A stretch of DNA of 64,000 nt from an uncultured Lachnospiraceae bacterium. GTDB lineage: Bacteria; Bacillota; Clostridia; Lachnospirales; Lachnospiraceae. The stretch lies in assembly GCA_902779395.1 (NCBI GenBank), contig CACZBK010000001.1, positions 211,066 to 275,065 on the forward strand, in the 5' to 3' direction. Positions 36,241-46,321 of the stretch are shown one piece after another. Positions within the stretch are counted from its first letter, which is position 1. Every line of letters begins with the position of its first letter. Under the pieces are notes generated by a model, which was not told where the DNA came from, did not search any database, and saw nothing but the letters and a program-made list of their open reading frames with translations. A program made the position numbers and the translations under genes.

Positions 36241-39108
36241 ATGATGTTCGATAGACATAAAGGTTTAAAAATGTTAGATTATTCATGTCCACACATTTTC
36301 GGACGAAATCCTTCAGGAGATCATTCCATGAAAGAAAAGCTTTTCCTTCCGGATAACATCAGAGATGATTTTTCGCTGTGCCATGGAGATACCGCAGCAA
36401 AGCACCTTGTTGCATCACTGTTTGAGGCCCTGAACGAAGATAAGATCTGCGAAAGTACACAGCTTGCAATGAAAGAATGGGCTGTGTTATTCCGGCTTTC
36501 CGAAAACAACGAAGGCCCCAATACCGACATACTCAAAAGGCGGAAAGCGCTGGAGGATATCTTTGCCCGGACTGTCCCGGACAGCAATTCCGAATTTAAA
36601 GCACTCTATGCACTGCAGACAGGCTATTCCATGATCGTGCGGATGATAGCCGTCAAACTGGTACCTGAGATAACATACAAAAAAAAGCGGATCTTATTTA
36701 AGGATCTCTTATCTTTTTCTCATGAAGGACTGAGATCTTTCATGCATGATCTCGAAGAGGGAAAAGATCTGTATCTTTGCGGGATCGGAAATCTGACAGA
36801 AGGCGATTTCTTTTCATGGTATTCGTTTAAGGATCAATGGAATACAGATATTTATGATTCTCTTATCGCCATCATCAGGTGTATAGATGAGTATTCGCCG
36901 GTCACTGACGGATCAGCACTTAACGCCATCGATATATTCAGGGAGTTATACATGGAACTTATGCCAAATGCCGTTAGGCACTCCCTCGGCGAATACTATA
37001 CTCCTTCATGGCTTGCCGATCATGTGGTAAAGAACAGTCTTAAGCAGCTGGATAAAAACTGGACTGCACTTGATCCCTGCTGCGGCAGCGGTGTCTTTAT
37101 CACCCGGCTGATATCTGCAATATACAATGGATCCGGTATCGCACACTCCAAAAGCGTAAAAAAGAAAGAACTCTTAATACGTATAAACAAAAGTGTGAAA
37201 GGAATCGATATCAATCCCATATCTGTCCTGACTGCCCGCGTTACATATTTTATCGCTTTGCTTCCCTTACTGAAGGAAACCGGGATGCAGATAAACATCC
37301 CCGTATATCTTGGTGATTCGGCCGCCCCCGGTATAAAGGAAAATATCAGCGGCATTGAGTGCATCACCATTTTTATAATGGTCCATGACGGCGGATCGCT
37401 TAAGGTAAGCCTTCCTCTCGGATTCGTGTACAGCCCCGGTTTCGAGACCGCGATGCAGGATCTTGAGAAGCTTTACTTTTCAAAAAAATCTAATACTCTC
37501 TTCAGCAGGCTGAAACAGGCCATAGGAAATGAATTCCTTAATGAATCTGTCTGCTCCGAAATAAAACAGTTATGTGATAACCTCATTAAGATGAACAGAC
37601 AGCATAATCCTGTCAACTGGCTCAGGATAATAAAAAACCACATGCTCTCAGCACGTATAAAAAACGTGGATCTTATAACCGGCAATCCCCCATGGGTCAA
37701 ATGGGAACATCTGCCTGAGTATTATTCCGACAGACTAAAAAAACAATGCCACGAAAAACATCTTTTTTCAGGGCATGGTTACATGGGTGCCATACAATTA
37801 AATCTGTGCGCCACAATCGCCAGCATAAGCGCTTCACAGCGTTTATCGGATAAAGGCATACTTTCTTTTCTGATGCCCGGGACACTGCTCACACAGGATT
37901 CATACGACGGTTTCAGAAATTTTTATATTGACTATAAAAGCAATAAACGTTTATATCTCTATAAAATAGATGACTGGAGCAAAGCCGGATCTCCGTTTAT
38001 ATATACCGCGGAAGCATTTGCAACATACTACTATGGTCACCGCCACATTGATTATAAAAAAGGTATCCCGGTAGTATTCTACAAAAAGAAGCGGGCCGTT
38101 CCTGTTGAAGATATAAACAGATCCGACTCCTTTGCGCAAGCTAAAAAGTTTTTTGAAACTTCGGAAGGTAAAGCATTTCAGCTTGGAGGAAAACGAACCG
38201 GTTTTTCGGTTTTCAAAGGAAACGCCGGCATTAATGACTTCTCCCGTATCCTTGGAGAATGCGCATATAAAGCAAGAACTGGTGTGGAATTTACACCGGC
38301 TGAAGTATACCGGCTGTCTTTTATTAAAAATGCACCGGATAATAAAACGGCATACTTTGAAAACTACGAATTACCCTATGCCGTTCATAAAGCAAAAACA
38401 TCGGGTACTTCACTTAAGCTGGAAACAGATTATATATTCCCCATGGTACTCAGTCCCGATATCAGAAAATACAGTCTGGATCACAGCGGTACATACTGCC
38501 TGTTTCCTTACTATCTCGAAGATGGTGCATGTTATCTTTTAGGATCCGAAGAGATGAAAAAAAACGCTCCGGGAATATATGAATTTTTCAGAAAGAACCG
38601 TGATGTACTGAACGCACAGTCAAAACGCAGCATCAGTATGAGACGCGGAAATGAACCTTACGCTCTTTCAAAAGTAGGTCTCTACTCTTTTTATGATCAT
38701 GCAGTTGCTTTCCGCGATAATACCTGTATGTCTGCCGTAGTCCTTTCGGCCCATAAGACCGAATGGGGCGAAACAAAACAGTTCATCTGCGCAAAGCATG
38801 CTCCTTATATCAGCATGGATAAGAACAACGTTCACATAAGCGGGGATGAAGCATACTACATATCAGCTATCCTGAACACGGATATTGTTGAACAATACTA
38901 CAAAGCTACATACAGTGTACGTTCTTACAGCATAAAAAATATCGAGATCTACATACCGAAGTATTCGGAGAAAAACAGATATCATTCGGAATTATCCCTT
39001 CTGTCTCATGAAGCCCATGATACAGAAAGCATTGTTGAAAGAAATCTTATACGTCATAAGATCGAGTCACTTTATATCGAAATGTGCCGGTCAGAGAATC
39101 CGTCTTAA
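36241..39108 (+). CDS. Solitary N6-adenine DNA methylase, Eco57I/type IIG-like
   Basis: A 955-residue protein. A helical N-terminal region (1-245) contains no obvious PD-(D/E)XK motif. LGEYYTPSWLADHVV (about 249) and ALDPCCGSGVF (motif I, about 275-285) start the methyltransferase domain; GIDINPISVLTAR follows near 320. Motif IV is GNPPWVKWE near 480, an NPPW variant found in adenine methylases. Residues about 600-955 would be target recognition. It stands alone, divergent from fba and convergent with rlmD, with no recognisable nuclease, specificity or BREX/DISARM partner next to it. It may be an orphan methylase or a single-chain restriction system. Confidence 0.82.
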   Translation: MMFDRHKGLKMLDYSCPHIFGRNPSGDHSMKEKLFLPDNIRDDFSLCHGDTAAKHLVASLFEALNEDKICESTQLAMKEWAVLFRLSENNEGPNTDILKRRKALEDIFARTVPDSNSEFKALYALQTGYSMIVRMIAVKLVPEITYKKKRILFKDLLSFSHEGLRSFMHDLEEGKDLYLCGIGNLTEGDFFSWYSFKDQWNTDIYDSLIAIIRCIDEYSPVTDGSALNAIDIFRELYMELMPNAVRHSLGEYYTPSWLADHVVKNSLKQLDKNWTALDPCCGSGVFITRLISAIYNGSGIAHSKSVKKKELLIRINKSVKGIDINPISVLTARVTYFIALLPLLKETGMQINIPVYLGDSAAPGIKENISGIECITIFIMVHDGGSLKVSLPLGFVYSPGFETAMQDLEKLYFSKKSNTLFSRLKQAIGNEFLNESVCSEIKQLCDNLIKMNRQHNPVNWLRIIKNHMLSARIKNVDLITGNPPWVKWEHLPEYYSDRLKKQCHEKHLFSGHGYMGAIQLNLCATIASISASQRLSDKGILSFLMPGTLLTQDSYDGFRNFYIDYKSNKRLYLYKIDDWSKAGSPFIYTAEAFATYYYGHRHIDYKKGIPVVFYKKKRAVPVEDINRSDSFAQAKKFFETSEGKAFQLGGKRTGFSVFKGNAGINDFSRILGECAYKARTGVEFTPAEVYRLSFIKNAPDNKTAYFENYELPYAVHKAKTSGTSLKLETDYIFPMVLSPDIRKYSLDHSGTYCLFPYYLEDGACYLLGSEEMKKNAPGIYEFFRKNRDVLNAQSKRSISMRRGNEPYALSKVGLYSFYDHAVAFRDNTCMSAVVLSAHKTEWGETKQFICAKHAPYISMDKNNVHISGDEAYYISAILNTDIVEQYYKATYSVRSYSIKNIEIYIPKYSEKNRYHSELSLLSHEAHDTESIVERNLIRHKIESLYIEMCRSENPS

Positions 39109-39150
39109 TAAAACGATATTCTTCCTGCTTCATATAACGGAACAGAAATC

Positions 39151-40548
39151 TTATCCCCTGGATAATTTAACTACAGTTTCGCAATGAGCGGTCTGGCTGA
39201 ACATATCACATATCGAAAACCGGTCAAGCCTGTAACCGCCTTCAGAAAGGAGCTTAAGATCCCTTGCAAGAGTTGCGGGATCGCAGCTTACATATACAAG
39301 ACGCTGCGGTGAAACTGAAATAATGGCATCGATCACAGGTTTCTCAAGTCCTGCGCGGGGAGGATCCACAATGACCACATCCGGGTGTTCATTACCGGCC
39401 TTTACACGCTCCGGCAGATAATCCTCCGCAGCCGCACAGATAAATTCCACATTATCTATACCGTTAAGCACCGCATTTTCTTTTGCATTTTCAATAGCTT
39501 CCGGAACTATCTCCAGTCCCAGTGCCCTTCCGGCTTTTCCAAGCTTACGGAGCCTGTCTGCTGCGGCAAGTGTGATAGTCCCTATCCCGCAGCATATATC
39601 CCATACGTATTCACCGCCCTTAAGATTGGCATAATCCAGAGCCCTTGTATACAGCTTCTCACACTGCACGGAATTCACCTGATAAAACGACAGCGGCGAT
39701 ATCCTGAAAACGAGTCCCATAAGATGGTCTTCAATATATTCCCGTCCATATAAAACTTCTGTTTCCTTACCAAAGATAACGTTCGTATTAACGGGATTAA
39801 CATTGATACATATACTAACCATCTCAGGGATCTTCTTACAGCTTTCTGTCAGTTCATGTATATGCGGCAGCTTTCGCTTTGAAGCTACCAGGCACAGCTG
39901 AAACTGCCCCGTTGCAAAAGCTTTTCTTATAAAGATATGTCTTATCAGACCTTTTCCGCTCACCTCATCATAAGGCTTTATGCCGTATTCTTCCATCCAG
40001 GCAAGGACAAGCTTTATGATCCCTGCATTTTCCTCAGGCCCTATAAGACAGTCTTCACACGCTATGACCGCATGTGTTCTGGCCGCATAAAACCCGGCAC
40101 ACACTCTGCCTTCACGGTTTTCTGCTACAGGATATGAAGCCTTGTTCCTGTACCTGTACGGAGTATCCATAATTATCGGACTGTCCTTTTTATCGGACAG
40201 CTCATCCCTGTCAAACCCTCCTATGCGTACAAGAGTTTCAAACACCTTGTTCTCCTTATATCCGATCTGTGCCTCATACGACAAATGCATCAGGCTGCAG
40301 CCTCCGCATCTTCCGAATACGGGACACTTCGGATCAGCACGGTCCGGTGAAGCACTGATAACATTGATTATCCGTGCATAGGCGTAATTCTTTTTAACCT
40401 TTGTAACGCCTGCAAGTATAGTATCACCCGTTACCGCGCCTTTTACAAAAAAGGGAAAGCCATCGATCTTTCCGATGCCTTCCCCGTCTGTTCCCATATC
40501 ACTTATCTTAAGTGTTATCTCTTCATTTTTTGCATACAGTTTCTGCAT
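39151..40548 (-). CDS. rlmD: 23S rRNA (uracil-5-)-methyltransferase, RumA/RlmCD type
   Basis: A 465-residue SAM-dependent RNA methylase. A TRAM domain covers residues 5-60; the Fe-S cysteines appear in CPVFGRCGGCSLMHLSY. The methylase fold has YVWDICCGIGTITLAAA, VIVDPPRAGLEKP and the catalytic LVYVSCDPATLARDL. Exact target uracil (U747, U1939 or both) cannot be assigned from sequence. It follows the TIR gene by 10 nt and so probably belongs to the metG-GNAT-TIR transcript. Confidence 0.93.
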   Translation of the reverse strand: MQKLYAKNEEITLKISDMGTDGEGIGKIDGFPFFVKGAVTGDTILAGVTKVKKNYAYARIINVISASPDRADPKCPVFGRCGGCSLMHLSYEAQIGYKENKVFETLVRIGGFDRDELSDKKDSPIIMDTPYRYRNKASYPVAENREGRVCAGFYAARTHAVIACEDCLIGPEENAGIIKLVLAWMEEYGIKPYDEVSGKGLIRHIFIRKAFATGQFQLCLVASKRKLPHIHELTESCKKIPEMVSICINVNPVNTNVIFGKETEVLYGREYIEDHLMGLVFRISPLSFYQVNSVQCEKLYTRALDYANLKGGEYVWDICCGIGTITLAAADRLRKLGKAGRALGLEIVPEAIENAKENAVLNGIDNVEFICAAAEDYLPERVKAGNEHPDVVIVDPPRAGLEKPVIDAIISVSPQRLVYVSCDPATLARDLKLLSEGGYRLDRFSICDMFSQTAHCETVVKLSRG

Positions 40549-40558
40549 TTAAATACCC

Positions 40559-43500
40559 TTAATTGACATTATATCTGTCTTTTTCTTCTTTACTCAGACT
40601 CTCTCCGGGGAACTGGTTTTTTAGCTCCGTAAGCAGCGTATCCACATCTTTATAGTAACAACGTGTCACTCTTCCTTTATTGTACTGTATGAAACTTCTG
40701 TTATCCGAGATATAAGCTATACAAAACGGTACATATGCCTTACACTTGTACCCTTCGGTTTCAAGAAGATACATTCCGTAATCGTCAAAAACAGCCATCT
40801 CACCGTTTCCGGGAGCATTGGTGATATATTTTAACTGAAAAACAGCATCAAAATATCCAAGAAAGTCGCCTTCACGAAGCCCCCATATCTTTACTCTGAG
40901 ATCATCACCCTGCATTATCAGCCTTTCTGAATCCTCGGTAAATTTAAGCAGTATCCTGTCCGACGAAGGTATATTTATTTCTGCAAATACCTTATTGGCA
41001 TTTACATCCATGATCCTGACAACATCATCCATACAGCACATTGCAACAAATCTGCCGTCAGGGCTGACAGTAAGATAATCCTGACTGAAAACTTCAGATA
41101 ACTGCATCAAATGTTCTCCATGATGACCGGTCTCCTTCATAGTTGAAGTATCTACAAAGATCAGATCCTCATCTGCCGGCGAGATAAACAGCGTACTTCC
41201 ATCCTCAGAAGAAACTGCTTTTCCCACTTTATCTTCAACTTCATAGGTACAGACTATACTCCGGTTCACCGTATCCACCAGATATATTTTTTCATAACCT
41301 GCACATGTCGCATATACCCCGTTCGATGTCAGAGTTACTGCATTTAAAAAATCATCTACACCAATATCTTTATATGCGACTTCTTCAACGGTCTGCGCAT
41401 GGGGATCCACAAAGAACAGTCTCTTTTTGGTCACCAAAACTGTCTTATCGACGTAAAATGATACTTCTTCTACATATTCATCAAGATCATCAAGCGCATA
41501 GAGCACTTCTCCGTTATAATCATAAAAACATATATTTTTGCCGGCATAATCACCCATCACATAATATCTGCCATCATTGCAGACTCCGCGGGCTGTAAAG
41601 CCTTTAGCTACAGGTTTCAGATCTTCTGTATCAGAGCTTCTATGGTATCCTATCTCTATGATATCAGTTGAGTACATCGTACGGAGAAGTATACTGCTAT
41701 TACAGATCAGCGCAGCGGAAATACTTTTATTTGTCCTGAAAGTATTATCCAGATAAATGGTACCGTTATCAATATTGACAAATTCTATATTTCCGGTCTC
41801 ATATGCTGCATAAGATATAGGTCCGCTTTCGCTGACCATCACTGACTTTGCATCATCTGCAAGTGTAGTATCGCATATTACCTCTCCCGTTTCTTCATCG
41901 ATATTTATAATATGATTCTCAATTGAAAAGACCAGACTGTCTTTTATGGCACCTCCGCTCTTTTCGGATCCCCGTGCCTGAAGTGCTGTTTGAAAAGTTA
42001 TCTTATTTCTGATGCTCACATCGATCTTGCTGCACCACAGCCGCTCTCCCTGAGGATCAAACAGTTCCACAAATATATCGCCTGTTTCAAAACCGGAACC
42101 AAGATAATCATTCTCGCAGTCTAGTACTGCTATATTTCCTTTTGAAGTTGTACAGATCTGAAATATGTCTATGCCTTTACATGTCACATCTGTCACTTTA
42201 TCTTCATTGAAATCAATGATCGAAAAAGATCCGAGTTCCTGACTGTTAATGATATGCTGACAGACAAATATGCCCTGTTCTGCTGCTATATCGGCTTTTG
42301 ATCCGAAAACAGCCCTGATCCCGTTATTATAGTTATCCAGAGTATGCCCGTCATCCAGATCGATCATCCTTATAAGATCATTGTATACCAGAAACCCTTT
42401 CTCTATATCGGGATAAAAATATGCATATTTTACTGCATCATCTGTTTCTTCTTCCCAAACGATTTTACCTTCATTGTCATATTTGCAGACTGAATCTTTC
42501 CTTCCAACATACACGTAATCTTTATCTGCATCATATCCTGCAGGAGACATCATATAACCGCTATCATTTAAAACGCTTGATATCCGCAGTTCTTCTTTCC
42601 ACGTGTCTGCATTCCATACATGTATATCATTACCGGAGTCTTTCGTAAGCAGCCTGCTTTTGTCATTACTGATCTTCATATTCGTTACGATCTTTTCGTG
42701 ATGAAGGATCTCTCCGAAATCTACAATATCTCCGTTATCATAGGCACGAAGAGCATTTCCAAGTGCATATTCGGCTTCCGGAACATAAGGTCTTTCATTT
42801 CCGTCTGAAGAAAGACCTTCCGCCGCTACCAGCGCTGCATCCCTTCTGTATCCGTCACTGAATATCGACTTCGATAAAGATGCATAAAAACGTGACTGGT
42901 TCTTAAGCTTATCCTGATACTCTTCATAGATATCATCTGCCAGCTTTGTTTTTTCATCAGCAAGAACACTCATCTGTTCCGCAAGTGCCGCCTTATCGTT
43001 TGCAAGCGCCTGCATGTTAGCTGCCATCCTGGCATTATAAATACCGAATAAAATACCGGCTGCCGCTACTGCACCTGCGAGAGCTGATATCTCTATTACA
43101 AGCCTTCTTATAAAGCGTTCACGATGCCTTTGCCTTAGATCATCATAAGAGCATCCCAGTATCGGAGCAGCAAGACGGATGATCTCCGTATTGAACTTCT
43201 TATTTCTCTCCTTTACATCAGTTCCTCTTATATCGGCTGCCAGGGGTTCAACAGGATTCCCCTCATCATCTTCTGTAAGTATCCTGGGAAAACTGTCAGC
43301 CGGTTCTCCATCGATAAGGATGGCAAGCACATGAGAACGGTCATGCAGGCTTATAAAAGTCTCTATCTCCCTCTGTACCCATATCGAACCGGGAGTTTCA
43401 GGAGAGCAGACGACTATCAGATATTCCGACTCTTTTAAAGCCGCAGTTATCTCCTCAGTAAGATCGCTTCCTATGGGAAGTTCTTCCTCATCCCTGAACA

Positions 43501-43639
43501 CGCGGGATATTTTTTTCTTTCCGCTGCTCTTCTGTACCGCCTTGGGTACGGGAAATGTTTCCAGTCCCTTATGAAGCTTTTTTGCTGTCTCCATATCGAG
43601 CGGAGTATGCCTGTAACTGATAAATGCATCGTATTTCAC
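40559..43639 (-). CDS. TIR-domain protein with membrane segment and WD40-like propeller
   Basis: A 1026-residue protein starting at GTG with GAGGTAAAAGAA upstream. The TIR domain (1-165) begins KYDAFISYRH; IWVQREIETF (E91) aligns with the W-x3-E catalytic glutamate of NAD-cleaving TIR domains. One membrane segment (181-203) follows a basic stretch, and a heptad-like coiled coil spans about 205-250. Residues 280-1026 are repeats of beta strands resembling WD40/quinoprotein propellers (IHVWNADTWK, VRIMDVN, VKIWGL). Charge pattern places TIR inside and propeller outside. Signalling or anti-phage defence are both possible. It sits 21 nt after the GNAT gene and 10 nt before rlmD. Confidence 0.82.
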   Translation of the reverse strand: MKYDAFISYRHTPLDMETAKKLHKGLETFPVPKAVQKSSGKKKISRVFRDEEELPIGSDLTEEITAALKESEYLIVVCSPETPGSIWVQREIETFISLHDRSHVLAILIDGEPADSFPRILTEDDEGNPVEPLAADIRGTDVKERNKKFNTEIIRLAAPILGCSYDDLRQRHRERFIRRLVIEISALAGAVAAAGILFGIYNARMAANMQALANDKAALAEQMSVLADEKTKLADDIYEEYQDKLKNQSRFYASLSKSIFSDGYRRDAALVAAEGLSSDGNERPYVPEAEYALGNALRAYDNGDIVDFGEILHHEKIVTNMKISNDKSRLLTKDSGNDIHVWNADTWKEELRISSVLNDSGYMMSPAGYDADKDYVYVGRKDSVCKYDNEGKIVWEEETDDAVKYAYFYPDIEKGFLVYNDLIRMIDLDDGHTLDNYNNGIRAVFGSKADIAAEQGIFVCQHIINSQELGSFSIIDFNEDKVTDVTCKGIDIFQICTTSKGNIAVLDCENDYLGSGFETGDIFVELFDPQGERLWCSKIDVSIRNKITFQTALQARGSEKSGGAIKDSLVFSIENHIINIDEETGEVICDTTLADDAKSVMVSESGPISYAAYETGNIEFVNIDNGTIYLDNTFRTNKSISAALICNSSILLRTMYSTDIIEIGYHRSSDTEDLKPVAKGFTARGVCNDGRYYVMGDYAGKNICFYDYNGEVLYALDDLDEYVEEVSFYVDKTVLVTKKRLFFVDPHAQTVEEVAYKDIGVDDFLNAVTLTSNGVYATCAGYEKIYLVDTVNRSIVCTYEVEDKVGKAVSSEDGSTLFISPADEDLIFVDTSTMKETGHHGEHLMQLSEVFSQDYLTVSPDGRFVAMCCMDDVVRIMDVNANKVFAEINIPSSDRILLKFTEDSERLIMQGDDLRVKIWGLREGDFLGYFDAVFQLKYITNAPGNGEMAVFDDYGMYLLETEGYKCKAYVPFCIAYISDNRSFIQYNKGRVTRCYYKDVDTLLTELKNQFPGESLSKEEKDRYNVN

Positions 43640-43660
43640 TTCTTTTACCTCTTACACTGT

Positions 43661-44215
43661 TTATGATACCTTTTCTCTTTTGATCATAGGTATATATGTG
43701 ATGCCTCTTTCTACACCTTCATCGCCAAAACGTTCGAAACCCAGCGACCTGTAAAAATCTTCTGCTCCCGGTGCCGAAAACACCGTCATGTAATGACCTT
43801 CTGCTCTCTCATACAGAACATCCAATATCTTATCATCTTCATTATCCAGCGGAAGCACATCCCGCTCATAAAGATAATCTTCAATACAGCTAACAAGAGC
43901 ACGGCCAACACCAAGCCCCTGATATGCAGCATCCACAAACAGCAGCGATATATGATTATTCTCACGCAGTCCGGCCAGACCTATTATATCATCTCCGTCT
44001 TTTGCGAGCAGCAGGCGGTATCGTCCGAGCATAAAAGCTTTTCTGAGCATCTCACTGGATATGAACTCTATAAAACTCTCACACCCCTCTTTGGTATAAT
44101 CAGGTGCGTTATAAAGAGAAAAGGTGCGCCAGGCTAAAGCCATGGCGCCCTCCCAATCCTCCGCCGTAGCATGGAGTATGATTATCTCATGATTGTTTTT
44201 CGTTCTCAGATACAT
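43661..44215 (-). CDS. GNAT-family N-acetyltransferase
   Basis: A 184-residue GNAT protein. The acetyl-CoA motif appears as LLFVDAAYQGLGVGRALVSCIEDYL, and FYRSLGFERFGDE near the C-terminus is the second typical element. The acceptor cannot be predicted. Its ATG overlaps the metG stop by one base (TAATG), so it is translationally coupled to metG. Confidence 0.87.
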   Translation of the reverse strand: MYLRTKNNHEIIILHATAEDWEGAMALAWRTFSLYNAPDYTKEGCESFIEFISSEMLRKAFMLGRYRLLLAKDGDDIIGLAGLRENNHISLLFVDAAYQGLGVGRALVSCIEDYLYERDVLPLDNEDDKILDVLYERAEGHYMTVFSAPGAEDFYRSLGFERFGDEGVERGITYIPMIKREKVS

Positions 44216-46272
44216 TAACAGATCTTGCTTCCGGACTTAAGTGCCTTTTCCGGTGTCATAAGGACCACATGATCCCCATCATCTTCTGCACAGAGCAGCA
44301 TGCCCTGACTCTCAAGTCCCGCCATTTTAACGGGTTTTAAGTTGAGAAGGACCATTACCTTCTTCCCGACCATCTCTTCAGGCTTGTAATAAGCCTTGAT
44401 ACCGGAAAGGATCTGCACGGTCTTATCACCCACCTTTACCTGAGAGCAGAGAAGTTTCTTGCTCTTGGGCACTTCTTCGCACTTTAATATCTCACCCACT
44501 GCGAACTGGCATTTTGCAAAATCATCATATTCGATCTCATCTGCCTTCTCCACATGGATGTCGGCTCCGGAAGTCTCTGCAGCTGCATCTATGCCTGCCT
44601 TTGCAAGTCTTGCATCCGCATCAGCCTGCGAGATACGTCCTGCCTTTAACAGATTCTCCACAGCCTTCTTCTCATGTGCACGGAAGTCCTCACGCTGCTT
44701 TGCTTCAACCTCTGCAGCCTTCTTTAATATCTCATCCTTATCAAGTCTTGCAAAGAGGATCTCGGGCTTGTCGGTAACCTTTGTCTCTCCTATCAGACCG
44801 AACTTATCAAGAGTATCAAAGTCTCTGAGATCCGCACCCAGCTGTGTACTTATCTTCTGCGCAGTATCGGGCAGGAAAGGCCTGAGCAGGGAAGTTGCTA
44901 TTATTATCCCTTCTGTCAGATTATAGAGCACGGTTCGCAGTCTGTCGGACTTCGCCTCATCCTTTGCCAGTACCCAGGGCTCGGTCTCATCAATATATTT
45001 ATTAAGTCTCTTGTATACGTTAAATATCTCGGTAAGTGAATCAGCCACATGCAGAGTATCCATGCAATCGGAAACCTTCTTTGCGGCTTCGGTCACAACT
45101 GCCTTAAGATCGTCATCCACTGCTTCCTTTGCACCGGGATCCTTAACCTCACCGCCGAAATATTTATTGCTCATCGCAACGGTACGGTTCACCAGATTGC
45201 CAAGGGTGTTTGCCAGATCGCTGTTGGTACGCTCTGTCATAAGCTCCCAGGTGATGGTGCCGTCATTCTCATACGGCATCTCATGCAGTACGAAGTAACG
45301 CACCGCATCCAGACCGAATATATCGATAAGATCGTCCACGTAGATCACGTTGCCCTTGGATTTGCTCATCTTCTCGCCGCCCTGTAAAAGCCAGGGATGA
45401 CCGAACACCTGCTTCGGCAGGGGCTCGCCCAGTGCCATAAGAAAGATCGGCCAGTAAATGGTATGGAAACGGATTATGTCCTTACCGATAAGATGCAGGT
45501 CCGCAGGCCAGTACTTTTTGTACATATCGCTGCTGTTTCCGTCCGCATCATAGCCTATGCCTGTGATGTAGTTTGAAAGGGCATCCAGCCAAACATACAC
45601 TACGTGCTTATCATCAAAGTCCACGGGTATGCCCCACTTGAACGATGTACGGGATACGCACAGATCCTGAAGGCCCGGCAGGAGGAAGTTATTCATCATC
45701 TCGTTCTTCCTGGATACGGGCTGTATGAATTCGGGATGAGTGTTTATATGCTCGATCAGTCTGTCGGCATATTTGCTCATCTTAAAGAAATATGCTTCCT
45801 CTTTTTCCTCATGAACGTTTCCGCCGCAGACAGGGCACTTGCCCTCCTTAAGCTGGCTCTCGGTGTAGAAAGCCTCGCACTCCGTACAGTACTTGCCTTC
45901 GTAAGCACCTTTGTAGATATCGCCCTGCTCATAGAACTTTTTGAACATCTTCTGTATCTGCTTTTCATGATCGGCATCCGTGGTACGGATAAAACGGTCA
46001 TAATCGGTGCCCATGATATCCCACAGGCGCTTTATCTCGCCTGCCGTGGCATCTACGAATTCCTTAGGGGTTACGCCTTCTTCGATGGCGCGAGTCTCTA
46101 TCTTCTGGCCGTGCTCGTCGCTGCCGGTCTGGAAACGCACGTCATAGCCCTCTGCTTTACGGTAACGGGCGATAGCATCGCCTAAGATTATCTCGTAACA
46201 GTTTCCTATATGCGGCTTGCCCGAGGTATAGGCAATAGCCGTTGTTATGTAATATTTTCCTTTGTTTTCCAT
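44215..46272 (-). CDS. metG: Methionyl-tRNA synthetase with C-terminal tRNA-binding domain
   Basis: A 685-residue class I synthetase. HIGN is in YTSGKPHIGNCYE (residues about 13-25); the zinc knuckle pairs CTECEAF with CPVCGG; the KMSKS loop is GGEKMSKSKGN. A C-terminal OB-fold (about 585-685, YDDFAKCQFAVGEIL, VQILSGIKAYY) is the EMAP-II-like tRNA-binding domain. Between them lies a charged linker. AAAGGAGC precedes the ATG. It heads metG-GNAT-TIR-rlmD. Confidence 0.97.
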   Translation of the reverse strand: MENKGKYYITTAIAYTSGKPHIGNCYEIILGDAIARYRKAEGYDVRFQTGSDEHGQKIETRAIEEGVTPKEFVDATAGEIKRLWDIMGTDYDRFIRTTDADHEKQIQKMFKKFYEQGDIYKGAYEGKYCTECEAFYTESQLKEGKCPVCGGNVHEEKEEAYFFKMSKYADRLIEHINTHPEFIQPVSRKNEMMNNFLLPGLQDLCVSRTSFKWGIPVDFDDKHVVYVWLDALSNYITGIGYDADGNSSDMYKKYWPADLHLIGKDIIRFHTIYWPIFLMALGEPLPKQVFGHPWLLQGGEKMSKSKGNVIYVDDLIDIFGLDAVRYFVLHEMPYENDGTITWELMTERTNSDLANTLGNLVNRTVAMSNKYFGGEVKDPGAKEAVDDDLKAVVTEAAKKVSDCMDTLHVADSLTEIFNVYKRLNKYIDETEPWVLAKDEAKSDRLRTVLYNLTEGIIIATSLLRPFLPDTAQKISTQLGADLRDFDTLDKFGLIGETKVTDKPEILFARLDKDEILKKAAEVEAKQREDFRAHEKKAVENLLKAGRISQADADARLAKAGIDAAAETSGADIHVEKADEIEYDDFAKCQFAVGEILKCEEVPKSKKLLCSQVKVGDKTVQILSGIKAYYKPEEMVGKKVMVLLNLKPVKMAGLESQGMLLCAEDDGDHVVLMTPEKALKSGSKIC

Positions 46273-46321
46273 ATATCTGCTCCTTTATCCGATGTATTTA
46301 AGTCAGGATCTTCAAGAATGT

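Noticed and set aside
36241-39108. BREX or DISARM system
   Set aside because: No other BREX or DISARM gene lies in the flanks; the neighbours are fba and rlmD.
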